Positions 51,774 to 59,733 of a stretch of DNA of 64,000 nt are shown here, in pieces. Below the pieces are notes generated by a model. It was not told the DNA's origin and made no database searches. It was given only the letters and a program-made list of their open reading frames with translations. Numbering within the stretch: position 1 is the stretch's first letter; each line of letters opens with the position of its first letter. The position numbers and the translations under genes are program-made. The stretch is from Wagnerdoeblera intermedia (lineage in GTDB: Bacteria > Pseudomonadota > Alphaproteobacteria > Rhodobacterales > Rhodobacteraceae). The stretch lies in the NCBI RefSeq assembly GCF_042647465.1, contig NZ_JBHRVN010000005.1, one strand, 5' to 3'.

Positions 51774-52127
51774 ATGTTCGCTAAACTGTTCAAGAAAGTC
51801 GCACCGCTCGCAGCAGTTGCAGCAGGCACCGCCGTTCTGGCAACCGCCGCTCAGGCGGGCACCTCGGGTGCCGAATTCCAGGAAGCTTACGAAATGCTCG
51901 TCGGCTGGATCGAGGGCTTCTTCGGCCGCGCAATGGCAGTCGCCTTCCTGCTCGTCGGCCTGTTCATGGGCATTGCCCGTCAGAACCTGATGGCATGCGG
52001 TATCTCGATCGCCGTCGCATTCGGCCTCGTGATCACCCCGACCATCCTCGACTCCATCCTGACCGCCACCGTTTCGGCTGAAACCGTCGCTGTGGAAGCA
52101 GAAGTCGCTCAGATCGCAGCTGAGTAA
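51774..52127 (+). CDS. traA: TraA-type pilin precursor
   Basis: 117 residues. Long leader MFAKLFKKVAPLAAVAAGTA ... ATAAQA with cleavage before GTSGAEFQEAYEML, then two hydrophobic helices of the mature pilin (GRAMAVAFLLVGLFMGIARQ and GISIAVAFGLVITPTILDSI). GGAAGAG precedes the ATG. A following hairpin (52201-52229) may help keep pilin mRNA in excess. Position between traV and dsbC as in SXT/R27-type operons. Confidence 0.88.
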   Translation: MFAKLFKKVAPLAAVAAGTAVLATAAQAGTSGAEFQEAYEMLVGWIEGFFGRAMAVAFLLVGLFMGIARQNLMACGISIAVAFGLVITPTILDSILTATVSAETVAVEAEVAQIAAE

Positions 52128-52200
52128 GTGTGAGCCGTAAACGGCCCACACTACACGCCTCGCTGGCAGCACATTTCGCGATCTGATGCCAGCTAATCGG

Positions 52201-52233
52201 GGGGCTGCGGGAGACGAGCCCGCGGCCCCTTTT
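52201..52233 (+). terminator. Hairpin terminator between traA and dsbC
   Basis: GGGGCTGCGGG (52201-52211) pairs with CCCGCGGCCCC (52219-52229), one G-U pair, loop AGACGAG, followed by TTTT. Strong stem but short T-run, so probably a partial terminator that lowers expression of the genes beyond the pilin. Confidence 0.75.
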
Positions 52234-52255
52234 CCTTCTATATGGGTCACATAAG

Positions 52256-53035
52256 ATGGCGAAAGCAAAAAAGCTAATGGCTGCCGCAGTGTTCACGGGT
52301 TTTTGCCTCTCCGTGACTGGTGCCGCTGCTCAGGAACCTTCTGCTCAAATTCCCTATATCTCTGACTTCACCAATCCCGGCGTGGCCGTTCAGGTGGAGA
52401 AGGACCAGATCAAGGAATACGAGCAACTGGTCAGCCCCTTCACTCATGCGATCTCGCTGCATGGGCGTGACGGCATCGCGTATGTCAGCCAAAACGGCCG
52501 TTTTATCCTGCGCGGCGTCATCTTCGACACTTGGAACGGCGAGACGATCCAGACCATGGATCAGCTGCGCAACACCAAGAAGACCCTCAACCTTTCAGAG
52601 CTGGGCCTGAAGGACGAGGATATTGATCCGATGTTCTATGGCACCGGCCCCAAGAAGGTCACTGTCTTCGTGGATCCTCTGTGCCCCTTCTGCGGCCAGC
52701 TGTTTGACGAAATGCTCGGCAATCCAAGCTACGCACAGGAATACACCTTCAAGATCCTGACCGTCCCCTTCCTCGGTGACGACAGCACAAAGGCCGTGAC
52801 CGCAATCAGCTGCGCGACCAACCGTGAGGAAGCTCTGCGCGCTCTCATGACCAAGGACCGCCGCTGGATGCAGACACAGGCTGCACCTGAAAGCTGCAAC
52901 CCCGAGCCGATCATGCAGCGCACCATCCTGAGCCAGATGCTCGGGGTAACGGGGGTGCCTTACATCATTGGTGCCGAAGGCGGCATCGCTCGCGGCATGC
53001 CCGCCGATCTGCGAACCTTCCTCGCAAGCAACTGA
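52256..53035 (+). CDS. dsbC: DsbC-like periplasmic disulfide isomerase
   Basis: 259 residues. Signal peptide (to about VTGAAAQ), N-terminal dimerisation-like region, then a thioredoxin fold with the active site FVDPLCPFCGQLFDEML (CPFC) and the cis-Pro loop VTGVPYIIG. It would fold the cysteine-rich TraU and TraN encoded downstream. DsbC between traA and traC is typical of SXT/R27-like transfer operons. Ends 11 bp before traC. Confidence 0.92.
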   Translation: MAKAKKLMAAAVFTGFCLSVTGAAAQEPSAQIPYISDFTNPGVAVQVEKDQIKEYEQLVSPFTHAISLHGRDGIAYVSQNGRFILRGVIFDTWNGETIQTMDQLRNTKKTLNLSELGLKDEDIDPMFYGTGPKKVTVFVDPLCPFCGQLFDEMLGNPSYAQEYTFKILTVPFLGDDSTKAVTAISCATNREEALRALMTKDRRWMQTQAAPESCNPEPIMQRTILSQMLGVTGVPYIIGAEGGIARGMPADLRTFLASN

Positions 53036-53046
53036 TTGGGGCCACC

Positions 53047-55485
53047 ATGTTCGATTTCCTCCAGTACCAGAAGCTGCCCGATTACCTGCCGTGGCTCGCC
53101 TATGACGACGACAGCAAGCTGTTCCTGCTTGACGGGAACTACATCGGCTTCACCTTCTCGGCTCAGCCGCTGGCGGGATTTGAGCCCACCATGGAGCGCC
53201 GCTTTGCCTCGCTGCTCAACGCAGAGTTTCCCAAGGGCTCGATGCTGCAGTTCAACCTGATGGTCTTTGACGATGTGTCCGACCACGTGGCTGACTTCCG
53301 CAAGGCCCGCATGGGCAGCGACGATCCTCTGATCACCGCTGCCGTCAAAAAGACCGCTCAATTCGTGCTCGATGGAGCAAAAGGCATCGGCACGAATATC
53401 CCCTTCCGCAATGCCACGCTGCTGATCTCGGTGAAGATCCCGATCAAGGCAATTACACCGGATGAAGAAGAGTGTTCGTCCTCGATGCGGCTGCGCTCTG
53501 ACGTGTCTGCGCTTCTCCACACCATCGGGTTTCAGGAACTGCGCGTCCTGAACGACACCGAATTGCTCTATTACCTGTCGCAGATCTTCAATCGCGGCCA
53601 CCTTGCTGCGTGGCGCAGCGGCCGCCAGCCGGTCGATGAAAGCCGCTGGCTGCGTGAACAGGTCGTGGACTTCGATAACACCGTCACTGTTGGCGAAAAG
53701 CAGGTGCGCGTAGGCGATACCTATGTCTCCTCGCTCTCGGTCAAGAAACTGCCCCGCAGCGCCTATTTCGGGCTGGCAGAGCGGCTTTCCGTGGACTCGC
53801 ATTCTGGCGATCAGGGCATCCCCTGCACCCACATGATCAACTGCACGATCAAGATCGAAGACGTTTCAGAGATGAAGCCCAAGATCGAGGCGCGGCGGAA
53901 TTACTATGGCAACTACGCCACCGGCCCGTTTGCCCGCATCCTTCCGCAGTACCCGATCCGGCACGCTGACTGGTCGCTGCTGTCTCAGTCCATTCAGAAC
54001 GGTGACACCGTGCACCGCTTCGCATTGAACATCCTTTTGTTCAGCAATTCGTCCGAGGAAGCCCGCCGCAACGCCTCCGTAACGCGGACTTACCTCAACG
54101 GCATCGGCTTCAGCTTTATGGAAGATGCCGGCGTCGTCTTCCCGCTCCTGCGCGCCAACCTGCCGCTCGGTCCGGAAAAAGAAGACCAGCGCAACCTCTC
54201 ACGTTACCGCCTGATGAACGGCACCGGGATCTCGGTATTCGTGCCCTGCTTCTTTGAGTGGCGCGGCACACCGACGCCTCTGGTTTCGCTCGTGGGGCGT
54301 GGCGGTCAGGTTATGGGGTTCTCGCCCTTTGACAGTGGAACCAACTACAACATGACGATCAGTGCTGAATCCGGCGCGGGTAAATCGTTCCTCTCGAACG
54401 AAATGATCTCATCGATCCTCGCCACGGGCGGCAAGGTCTGGGTCATCGACGTTGGCCGCTCCTACATGAAGCTCTGTGACAGCTTGGGTGGCCAGTTCCT
54501 GAGTTTCGAACAGGGGTCAAACATCTGCCTCAACCCCTTCTCGTGGGTGAAGGATGATGAAACCTTCGAGGAAGTTCAGGACATTCTGATCAGCCTTCTG
54601 GCTACAATGGCGGCCCCTCAGGCCGGTCTTGATGACTTCCAGACCAGCGCATTGCGCACGGTTCTGCTGGAACAGTTCAAGCTGCATGGGGACCAGCTGT
54701 CGATCGACCATATTGCGGACGCATGCCTTGCTCTTTCGAAAGAGCTGGGCGAGGGGCTGCAACAGGAGTTCCGCGAAAAACGTCTCAGCGACATTTCGTT
54801 TGGCCTGCGTCCCTTCTGCAAAGACGGCCACTACGGCAAGTATTTCAACGGCCCTGCCAACATCGACTTCACCAAGAACTTCGTTCTGTTGGAGCTGGAA
54901 GAGCTGAAGAGCCAAAAGCACCTCCAAACGGTCGTGCTGCTCATGCTGATCTACCAGATCCAGAACGGCATGTACCAAGGCAGCGTGAGCATTAAGAAAA
55001 TGCTCCTGATCGATGAAGCGTGGGATCTGCTTAGCGATCCGAAAATCGCCAACTTCATCGAGGCCGGCTATCGCCGCTTCCGCAAATACAATGGCTGCGC
55101 CTGCATCATCACTCAGGCCCTGACCGACCTTCACGACACGCCCACTGGCCGCGCTGTTCTGGCTAACTCGGCAGCCACCATCATGCTGCAGCAGAAGTCC
55201 ACTACGCTCGACAAACTTGCCTCCGGCGATCACCCCGAGTTCAGCCGTGCGCTGTGTGAGCGCCTGAAAACCGTGCGCACTGTCAAAGGCCACTTCTCAG
55301 AGGTTTTCGTGCGGACTGCGACCGGGGCAGGTATCGGCCGCTTCGTCGTGGATCCCTTCCGCTCGCTTCTTTACTCAACGCACCCCGACGATGTGCGCGA
55401 CATTAACCGCTTCAAATCGCAAGGCATGTCCACCGTTGACGCCATCACTGCGGTCATTGAAGCCCGCCAGCGTGTGAGGCTGTGA
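53047..55485 (+). CDS. traC: TraC, VirB4-family ATPase
   Basis: 812 residues. N-terminal VirB4-like region (FDFLQYQKLPDYLPWLAYDD), the C-terminal ATPase with Walker A ISAESGAGKSFLSNEMISS (~437-455), KVWVIDVGRSYMKLCDSLGG, Walker B SIKKMLLIDEAWDLLSDPKI (~650) and YNGCACIITQALTDLHD. Powers pilus assembly at the inner membrane. Its stop TGA overlaps the next ATG (TGATG). Confidence 0.94.
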   Translation: MFDFLQYQKLPDYLPWLAYDDDSKLFLLDGNYIGFTFSAQPLAGFEPTMERRFASLLNAEFPKGSMLQFNLMVFDDVSDHVADFRKARMGSDDPLITAAVKKTAQFVLDGAKGIGTNIPFRNATLLISVKIPIKAITPDEEECSSSMRLRSDVSALLHTIGFQELRVLNDTELLYYLSQIFNRGHLAAWRSGRQPVDESRWLREQVVDFDNTVTVGEKQVRVGDTYVSSLSVKKLPRSAYFGLAERLSVDSHSGDQGIPCTHMINCTIKIEDVSEMKPKIEARRNYYGNYATGPFARILPQYPIRHADWSLLSQSIQNGDTVHRFALNILLFSNSSEEARRNASVTRTYLNGIGFSFMEDAGVVFPLLRANLPLGPEKEDQRNLSRYRLMNGTGISVFVPCFFEWRGTPTPLVSLVGRGGQVMGFSPFDSGTNYNMTISAESGAGKSFLSNEMISSILATGGKVWVIDVGRSYMKLCDSLGGQFLSFEQGSNICLNPFSWVKDDETFEEVQDILISLLATMAAPQAGLDDFQTSALRTVLLEQFKLHGDQLSIDHIADACLALSKELGEGLQQEFREKRLSDISFGLRPFCKDGHYGKYFNGPANIDFTKNFVLLELEELKSQKHLQTVVLLMLIYQIQNGMYQGSVSIKKMLLIDEAWDLLSDPKIANFIEAGYRRFRKYNGCACIITQALTDLHDTPTGRAVLANSAATIMLQQKSTTLDKLASGDHPEFSRALCERLKTVRTVKGHFSEVFVRTATGAGIGRFVVDPFRSLLYSTHPDDVRDINRFKSQGMSTVDAITAVIEARQRVRL

Positions 55486-55985
55486 TGGCCGATCACTCGA
55501 TGGAAGTCACCATCTCCACCAGCCTGTCCATAGCCGCCTTTGGCGCGGCTGTGGCGGCACTTCTCTTCGTCTGGCGCACCCCGGAGCCGACGCAGCTGCT
55601 GATCTACGACAATGAGACGATCAGCGAGCAGGTGGCTCCCTATGCCGCAGCCGGTCAGAACCCGATTGCGGTTGTGGATGCGGCTGTCGCTGAGGCGATA
55701 GCGCATGGCTATGTCGTCGTAGACTCCCGCATTGAGATCAAAGGCCCGCCCCAGAGCATTCTGCGCCTTGCTGATTTCGTTGCCATTGGTGGCGCGGTTG
55801 GCCGCGATGAAGTGGTTAAACCCCTGACTGTCCTGCCGGGCACAACGCCTGTGCCGCCCCAGCCTGCCGCCCCTGTGGCGGCAGCCCCGCCCCGCGAGAC
55901 CCCCAAACCCATCGGAGCCGATGTGGAAGACTTTGCCCGCCAGCTGATGGGCGGCGCAGTCAGCGCATCATCCCGCCAAAACTGA
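55485..55985 (+). CDS. TrbI-like small membrane-anchored protein
   Basis: About 166 residues. One N-terminal membrane helix (LSIAAFGAAVAALLFVW), a periplasmic region with ISEQVAPYAAAGQNPIAVVD and a Pro-rich C-terminal tail. Location after traC is that of F TrbI, but the sequence is not clearly similar. Coupled to traC by TGATG and 10 bp from trhF. Function not shown. Confidence 0.6.
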   Translation: MADHSMEVTISTSLSIAAFGAAVAALLFVWRTPEPTQLLIYDNETISEQVAPYAAAGQNPIAVVDAAVAEAIAHGYVVVDSRIEIKGPPQSILRLADFVAIGGAVGRDEVVKPLTVLPGTTPVPPQPAAPVAAAPPRETPKPIGADVEDFARQLMGGAVSASSRQN

Positions 55986-55995
55986 GAGGCCCGTC

Positions 55996-56553
55996 ATGGC
56001 AGAGCGTAAGAAAAAGACGATCCACGATTTCAGCTGGCGCTTTGGCGTGAAACTCGTGGCAATGATCGCGGCTCTTGGCGGGACCGCTGCCTATGCCTCA
56101 GCCCGCTATACCATCGGCCTCGACACCCAGGAGCATCGCTGTCTGGATGAGTGGATCTATGTGATCGACACATGGAAAAAACCCACAGCAGACGACGTGC
56201 AGCGGTTTGATTATGTCGCGGTTGCCCTGACCGCAGAACAGACGCCCGCCAATGCCAAGTGGCGCCCAGGTCATGTGATGGTCAAACGCGCCGTGGCCAC
56301 CGATCCGGGCGATCAGGTGGAGATTACACGCGAAGGCATCAACTTCAGCCATGGCGAAGAGATCTGGGCCCATGGGACGGCCTTGGAAGCCGCTGAAATG
56401 ATCGGATCCACCCCCGAGGCCTTCGAGCGGGAATTTCAGCTGGCCGAGGGTGAACTTTTCCTGATGGGTGACAAGGTAAACAGCTATGACGGCCGCTATT
56501 ACGGCCCCGTCCGCGAAGAGCAGATTGTGGGGACCGTCCTGTGGGCGTGGTGA
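55996..56553 (+). CDS. trhF: TrhF/TraF S26-like protein
   Basis: 185 residues. One N-terminal membrane helix (FGVKLVAMIAALGGTAAYAS), then a signal-peptidase-I-like fold: the VKRAVATDPGDQVEI box with the general-base Lys and the ELFLMGDKVNSYDGRYYGPV box. Where S26 enzymes carry the Ser of an S-x-P/M motif, this protein has GLDTQEHRCLDEWIYVI, with no serine. It may be inactive or use another residue; TrhF relatives may share this. It probably processes or cyclises pilin. Overlaps traW by 13 bp. Confidence 0.78.
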   Translation: MAERKKKTIHDFSWRFGVKLVAMIAALGGTAAYASARYTIGLDTQEHRCLDEWIYVIDTWKKPTADDVQRFDYVAVALTAEQTPANAKWRPGHVMVKRAVATDPGDQVEITREGINFSHGEEIWAHGTALEAAEMIGSTPEAFEREFQLAEGELFLMGDKVNSYDGRYYGPVREEQIVGTVLWAW

Positions 56554-57851
56554 GCCTCAGAGCGGCGCTGTCCGCACTGGCGCTCTCCTGCGCGCCTCTG
56601 GCCTTACAGGCTCAGGAATATCGACTGAGCCCGCAGGATCTGCTGCCGCAGTCCAACTACGAATTTGATCTGCCCACTGGTGCCGAGCTTGCCAATCCCA
56701 AAGGGATGGAAGCCTTCAATAAGATGGCTGAAGAAATCCGCCAAAGCTCCACCGCAATCGTGATGAAAGACCTGCAGGAGCGTGGCATTGCACTCGGCAT
56801 TCTGCCTGACGGCCAGACCCCAGCTGAAGCATTGGCTGCCGCGGCCGGCGAGGCCCGCCTTCCTGAGGGCTACCGCGTCACTATTTTCGTCAGCCGCGCC
56901 ATGGGTGAAGGCGCTCTGCGCGACCTCATGAGCCTGCACCGCAACCGAAAGGATGTGCGTTTTGTTTTCCGTGGCGTGCCCGATGGCATGTCAGTTCCGG
57001 AATTTGGCTGGTGGCTTAAGGAGCTTCTGTCTCCTGATGGCGACCTGATCCAGGATCTCCACATCAACCTCGATCCCGAGCTCTTCGATCTGGCCGGCGC
57101 CGAAATGGCCCCGACAATGATCCTCGAAGACCTGAACCAGACCGACACTGCGGCCACCAATGGCAAGGATGTGGGCAAGATCATGGCCCGCGCCGTCGGC
57201 TTTAATGACCCTGACTGGCTCTATGAGCGGATGCAGAAGGGGCAGACCGATGAACGCTCCAACAATGCCGTGCCGATCGAGGAAGAAGATCTGCGCGTGC
57301 GGGCAGAGCGCGAAGCGGCCGCTGTGGCGTCGCGGTTCACCCGCGATCCTGAAGTTCTCAAAAGCCGATATTGGGACAGGCAGGCTGCCAGCCTGAAGAA
57401 CATGCGTGTCATGCCTGCCGGCACTGACAGGCGGCGTGTTCTCCACTTCATGTACCGCGCTGGTGAAGAGATCAAAGATAACGATGGGAAAGTCCTCGCT
57501 TTCGCAGGCGAAGTCTTCCAGCCCCACGACGTGCTGCCCTTTGATCGGCGCATCTTCGTCTTCAATCCTAACATCGAGCGTGAAGTTCGTTTCGTGGAGG
57601 AACAGCTTCAGACGAACCGTGCCGGCGTCTCCCGCATCATGCTCATTGTGACTGAGGTTCCTCAGACCCAACCCGGTCAGGAGCCGTGGGATGGGTTGCA
57701 GGCACTGATCAACCGCTTTGGCGTCCAGGTTTTCCTGCTCAACGATCACTTCCGCACCAGCTTCAGCATCAAGGCTACCCCGACCGAGATCTTCCCGGAG
57801 CAGGGAAATGGTCGCGTCGAGGTCATCAGCGAAGAGTGGGGGCTGCTGTGA
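56541..57851 (+). CDS. traW: TrbC-TraW fusion protein
   Basis: About 436 residues from a GTG at 56541 (other GTGs at 56547 and 56550). Signal peptide, then a TrbC-like part (residues ~95-190: YRVTIFVSRAMGEGALRDLM, GVPDGMSVPEFGWWLKELLS) and a C-terminal TraW part (RRVLHFMYRAGEEIKDNDGK, VLPFDRRIFVFNPNIEREVR). Separate proteins in F, fused in SXT-like systems. Periplasmic, acts in pilus extension and retraction with TraU. Confidence 0.88.
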   Translation: MGVVSLRAALSALALSCAPLALQAQEYRLSPQDLLPQSNYEFDLPTGAELANPKGMEAFNKMAEEIRQSSTAIVMKDLQERGIALGILPDGQTPAEALAAAAGEARLPEGYRVTIFVSRAMGEGALRDLMSLHRNRKDVRFVFRGVPDGMSVPEFGWWLKELLSPDGDLIQDLHINLDPELFDLAGAEMAPTMILEDLNQTDTAATNGKDVGKIMARAVGFNDPDWLYERMQKGQTDERSNNAVPIEEEDLRVRAEREAAAVASRFTRDPEVLKSRYWDRQAASLKNMRVMPAGTDRRRVLHFMYRAGEEIKDNDGKVLAFAGEVFQPHDVLPFDRRIFVFNPNIEREVRFVEEQLQTNRAGVSRIMLIVTEVPQTQPGQEPWDGLQALINRFGVQVFLLNDHFRTSFSIKATPTEIFPEQGNGRVEVISEEWGLL

Positions 57852-57913
57852 GCGTCAAAAACACAATCTGCGGCCATTTCACGAGCCGCATCTATGGGGA
57901 GAGGGCAGAGGCT

Positions 57914-58225
57914 ATGACCGAGCAATATCTACCGGATCAGTCCAATATCAGAAGCATCTGCCAGAAGTGCATCCGCGCACGTGGCATTGCGCTGCCCGCA
58001 GGATATGCCGACCTCGGGGGACTTGCGCGTTGTTCCTGCTGCGCTGAAATCGCGGATTGCCGCGACCCTGATGTGCTGCGCCGCTATGCAGAGGCGGGCA
58101 TCCCGCCCTCCGTCGCCTTCTACAGCTTCCCTCTCCTTCGCCACCCACTCAGCGGCGACAAGCTTCATATGAGCTCGATTGAGGCCTTCATCCTCGCCGC
58201 GACCGGCGGTGACGTGGACGACTGA
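57914..58225 (+). CDS. Small zinc-ribbon protein A in the tra operon
   Basis: 103 residues from the ATG at 57914 (GGGGAGAGG about 10 nt upstream); a GTG at 57848 overlapping the traW stop would add 22. Two CxxC knuckles, ICQKC and CSCC, about 20 residues apart, then IADCRDPDVLRRYAEAGIPP and FPLLRHPLSG. It is clearly related to the next gene (see the finding), sharing ICxxC, CxxC, I-x3-C-x-D-x-D-x-L-x2-Y-x-A-G and PLLR. No signal peptide, so cytoplasmic. Family not recognised. Confidence 0.75.
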   Translation: MTEQYLPDQSNIRSICQKCIRARGIALPAGYADLGGLARCSCCAEIADCRDPDVLRRYAEAGIPPSVAFYSFPLLRHPLSGDKLHMSSIEAFILAATGGDVDD

Positions 58226-58233
58226 GGTTGGCG

Positions 58234-58665
58234 ATGATGAGAACCGGGCGCGACATTGACAGACTGAGAAAACAGGCGACGGGGTTGGGCTTCTTCAATG
58301 CAGCCCTCGAAGACTTTGCCGCCAGCTATCAAAAGCTTTCGGCTCATGTGAGCCTGAATATCTGCTCTCACTGCCTCGGCAGGCAGCACCTCGAATTGAA
58401 GGCCTCAAGCATAGATCTGATGGCCTTTGGCCTTTGCGGGCAGTGCGGAAAGATCAAACGGGTCTGCGATCTGGATCTTCTGAAGCTCTACCGCGCCGCA
58501 GGCATGAGCAATTCCACCATCCTCGGGAATCTCCCTTTGCTCAGGCAGGATTTTCCCACTCGCCCGCTCCTGACCGAAGGGATGATCCTCGCTCTTTTGG
58601 AGAAGATAGACATTCCTCACGATCAGCCCGGGCCTCCCCAAGACAGCCCCGGAGGTGATGACTGA
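58234..58665 (+). CDS. Small zinc-ribbon protein B in the tra operon
   Basis: 143 residues from ATG 58234 (TGAGG upstream; TTG at 58228 possible). N-terminal 45 residues helical, then ICSHC and CGQC, KRVCDLDLLKLYRAAGMSNS and NLPLLRQDFP, the same pattern as protein A. The C-terminus is Pro/Gly/Asp-rich. Its stop overlaps the traU start (TGATG). Likely a cytoplasmic metal-binding regulator or assembly factor; function not known. Confidence 0.75.
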   Translation: MMRTGRDIDRLRKQATGLGFFNAALEDFAASYQKLSAHVSLNICSHCLGRQHLELKASSIDLMAFGLCGQCGKIKRVCDLDLLKLYRAAGMSNSTILGNLPLLRQDFPTRPLLTEGMILALLEKIDIPHDQPGPPQDSPGGDD

Positions 58666-59729
58666 TGTTTTCCAAGCTGAAAAGGACCGTCAAAACCGCC
58701 GCTTTCGCGCTGGCAGTCTCAAGCGCGGCGGCCAGTGCGGGCCAGTGCCCTGCGTCGAATATTCTGACCACCGGTATCGTCTCGAACGTCTGTTGGTCGT
58801 GCATCTTCCCGCTGCGGCTTGCTGGCATCACCCTTTTCGGCAACTCGCAGTCTGAGGGCGGGACCGACAGCAACGGCTTTTCGCTCTCATCAAAGCCCCG
58901 CGTCCCGAATGGGGCCGCAAACCGTGCTGTTTGCGTCTGCTCTGACGGCCCTCTGCCCTCTGTGGGCATTCCGATTGGCATGTGGCTGCCAGATCAGATC
59001 TATGAAACCACGATGACACCGGGCTGCTCATCGGTGCTGGGAGGCGTCCAGATCGGTCTTGCCGACAAGCTTTACCTCGGCACGTCAGGCGCGCCGACGG
59101 GTGATCTTGAACAGCAAAGCTTCAATCACATCCACACCTACAGCTACCCCGTTGTTCTGATGATGGAGCTGTTCACCAAGTGCGCCGCTCAATACAGCGA
59201 TATCGACATCCTCTACATGTCTGAGATCGACCCTATGTGGAACGATCCCATTGTGGCCATGTACGGCAATCCCATGTCGGTCTTCGGCTCCTCGATCATT
59301 GCTCAGGCAGCCTGCGCAGCGGATTCCATCTCATCGAGCCTCGGCCAGCCTATCGACAACCTCTTTTGGTGTGGAGGATCGTGGTCGTCCACCATGGCCC
59401 CCTATACCGGCTATGAACACGCTCAGGGCACCATGCAGTTCAGCTCTGCAACCGCCCAAAAGCTACTCGCAATGAACGCGGCGCGGGGCATCACCCGCAG
59501 GACAGTAGGCAACGATGCCCTCTGTCAGGCGCAGTACACGCCCATGGTCAAACGCTCTCATTACCGCTGGCAGACGGCCTGGCCTCGCCCTGAAGGCACG
59601 CGCAACCACGCCTCTGGTGAATCTGTGCTTCGCTGGGGAGCCGCCCGCGTCGTCCCCGGCGTCGCGGAAATGCCCATCTACCTCCGCTGGAGCTGGACTG
59701 ATTGCTGTGCATCCATAATCGGGAACTGA
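58665..59729 (+). CDS. traU: TraU, periplasmic transfer protein
   Basis: 354 residues; signal peptide to about AAASAG. Many cysteines in TraU positions: GIVSNVCWSCIFPLRLAG, RAVCVCSDGPLPSVGIPIGM, LFWCGGSWSSTMAP and YLRWSWTDCCASIIGN. Needed for DNA transfer more than pilus formation in F. Its disulfides are the probable targets of DsbC. Full length. Confidence 0.93.
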   Translation: MFSKLKRTVKTAAFALAVSSAAASAGQCPASNILTTGIVSNVCWSCIFPLRLAGITLFGNSQSEGGTDSNGFSLSSKPRVPNGAANRAVCVCSDGPLPSVGIPIGMWLPDQIYETTMTPGCSSVLGGVQIGLADKLYLGTSGAPTGDLEQQSFNHIHTYSYPVVLMMELFTKCAAQYSDIDILYMSEIDPMWNDPIVAMYGNPMSVFGSSIIAQAACAADSISSSLGQPIDNLFWCGGSWSSTMAPYTGYEHAQGTMQFSSATAQKLLAMNAARGITRRTVGNDALCQAQYTPMVKRSHYRWQTAWPRPEGTRNHASGESVLRWGAARVVPGVAEMPIYLRWSWTDCCASIIGN

Positions 59730-59733
59730 GGCC

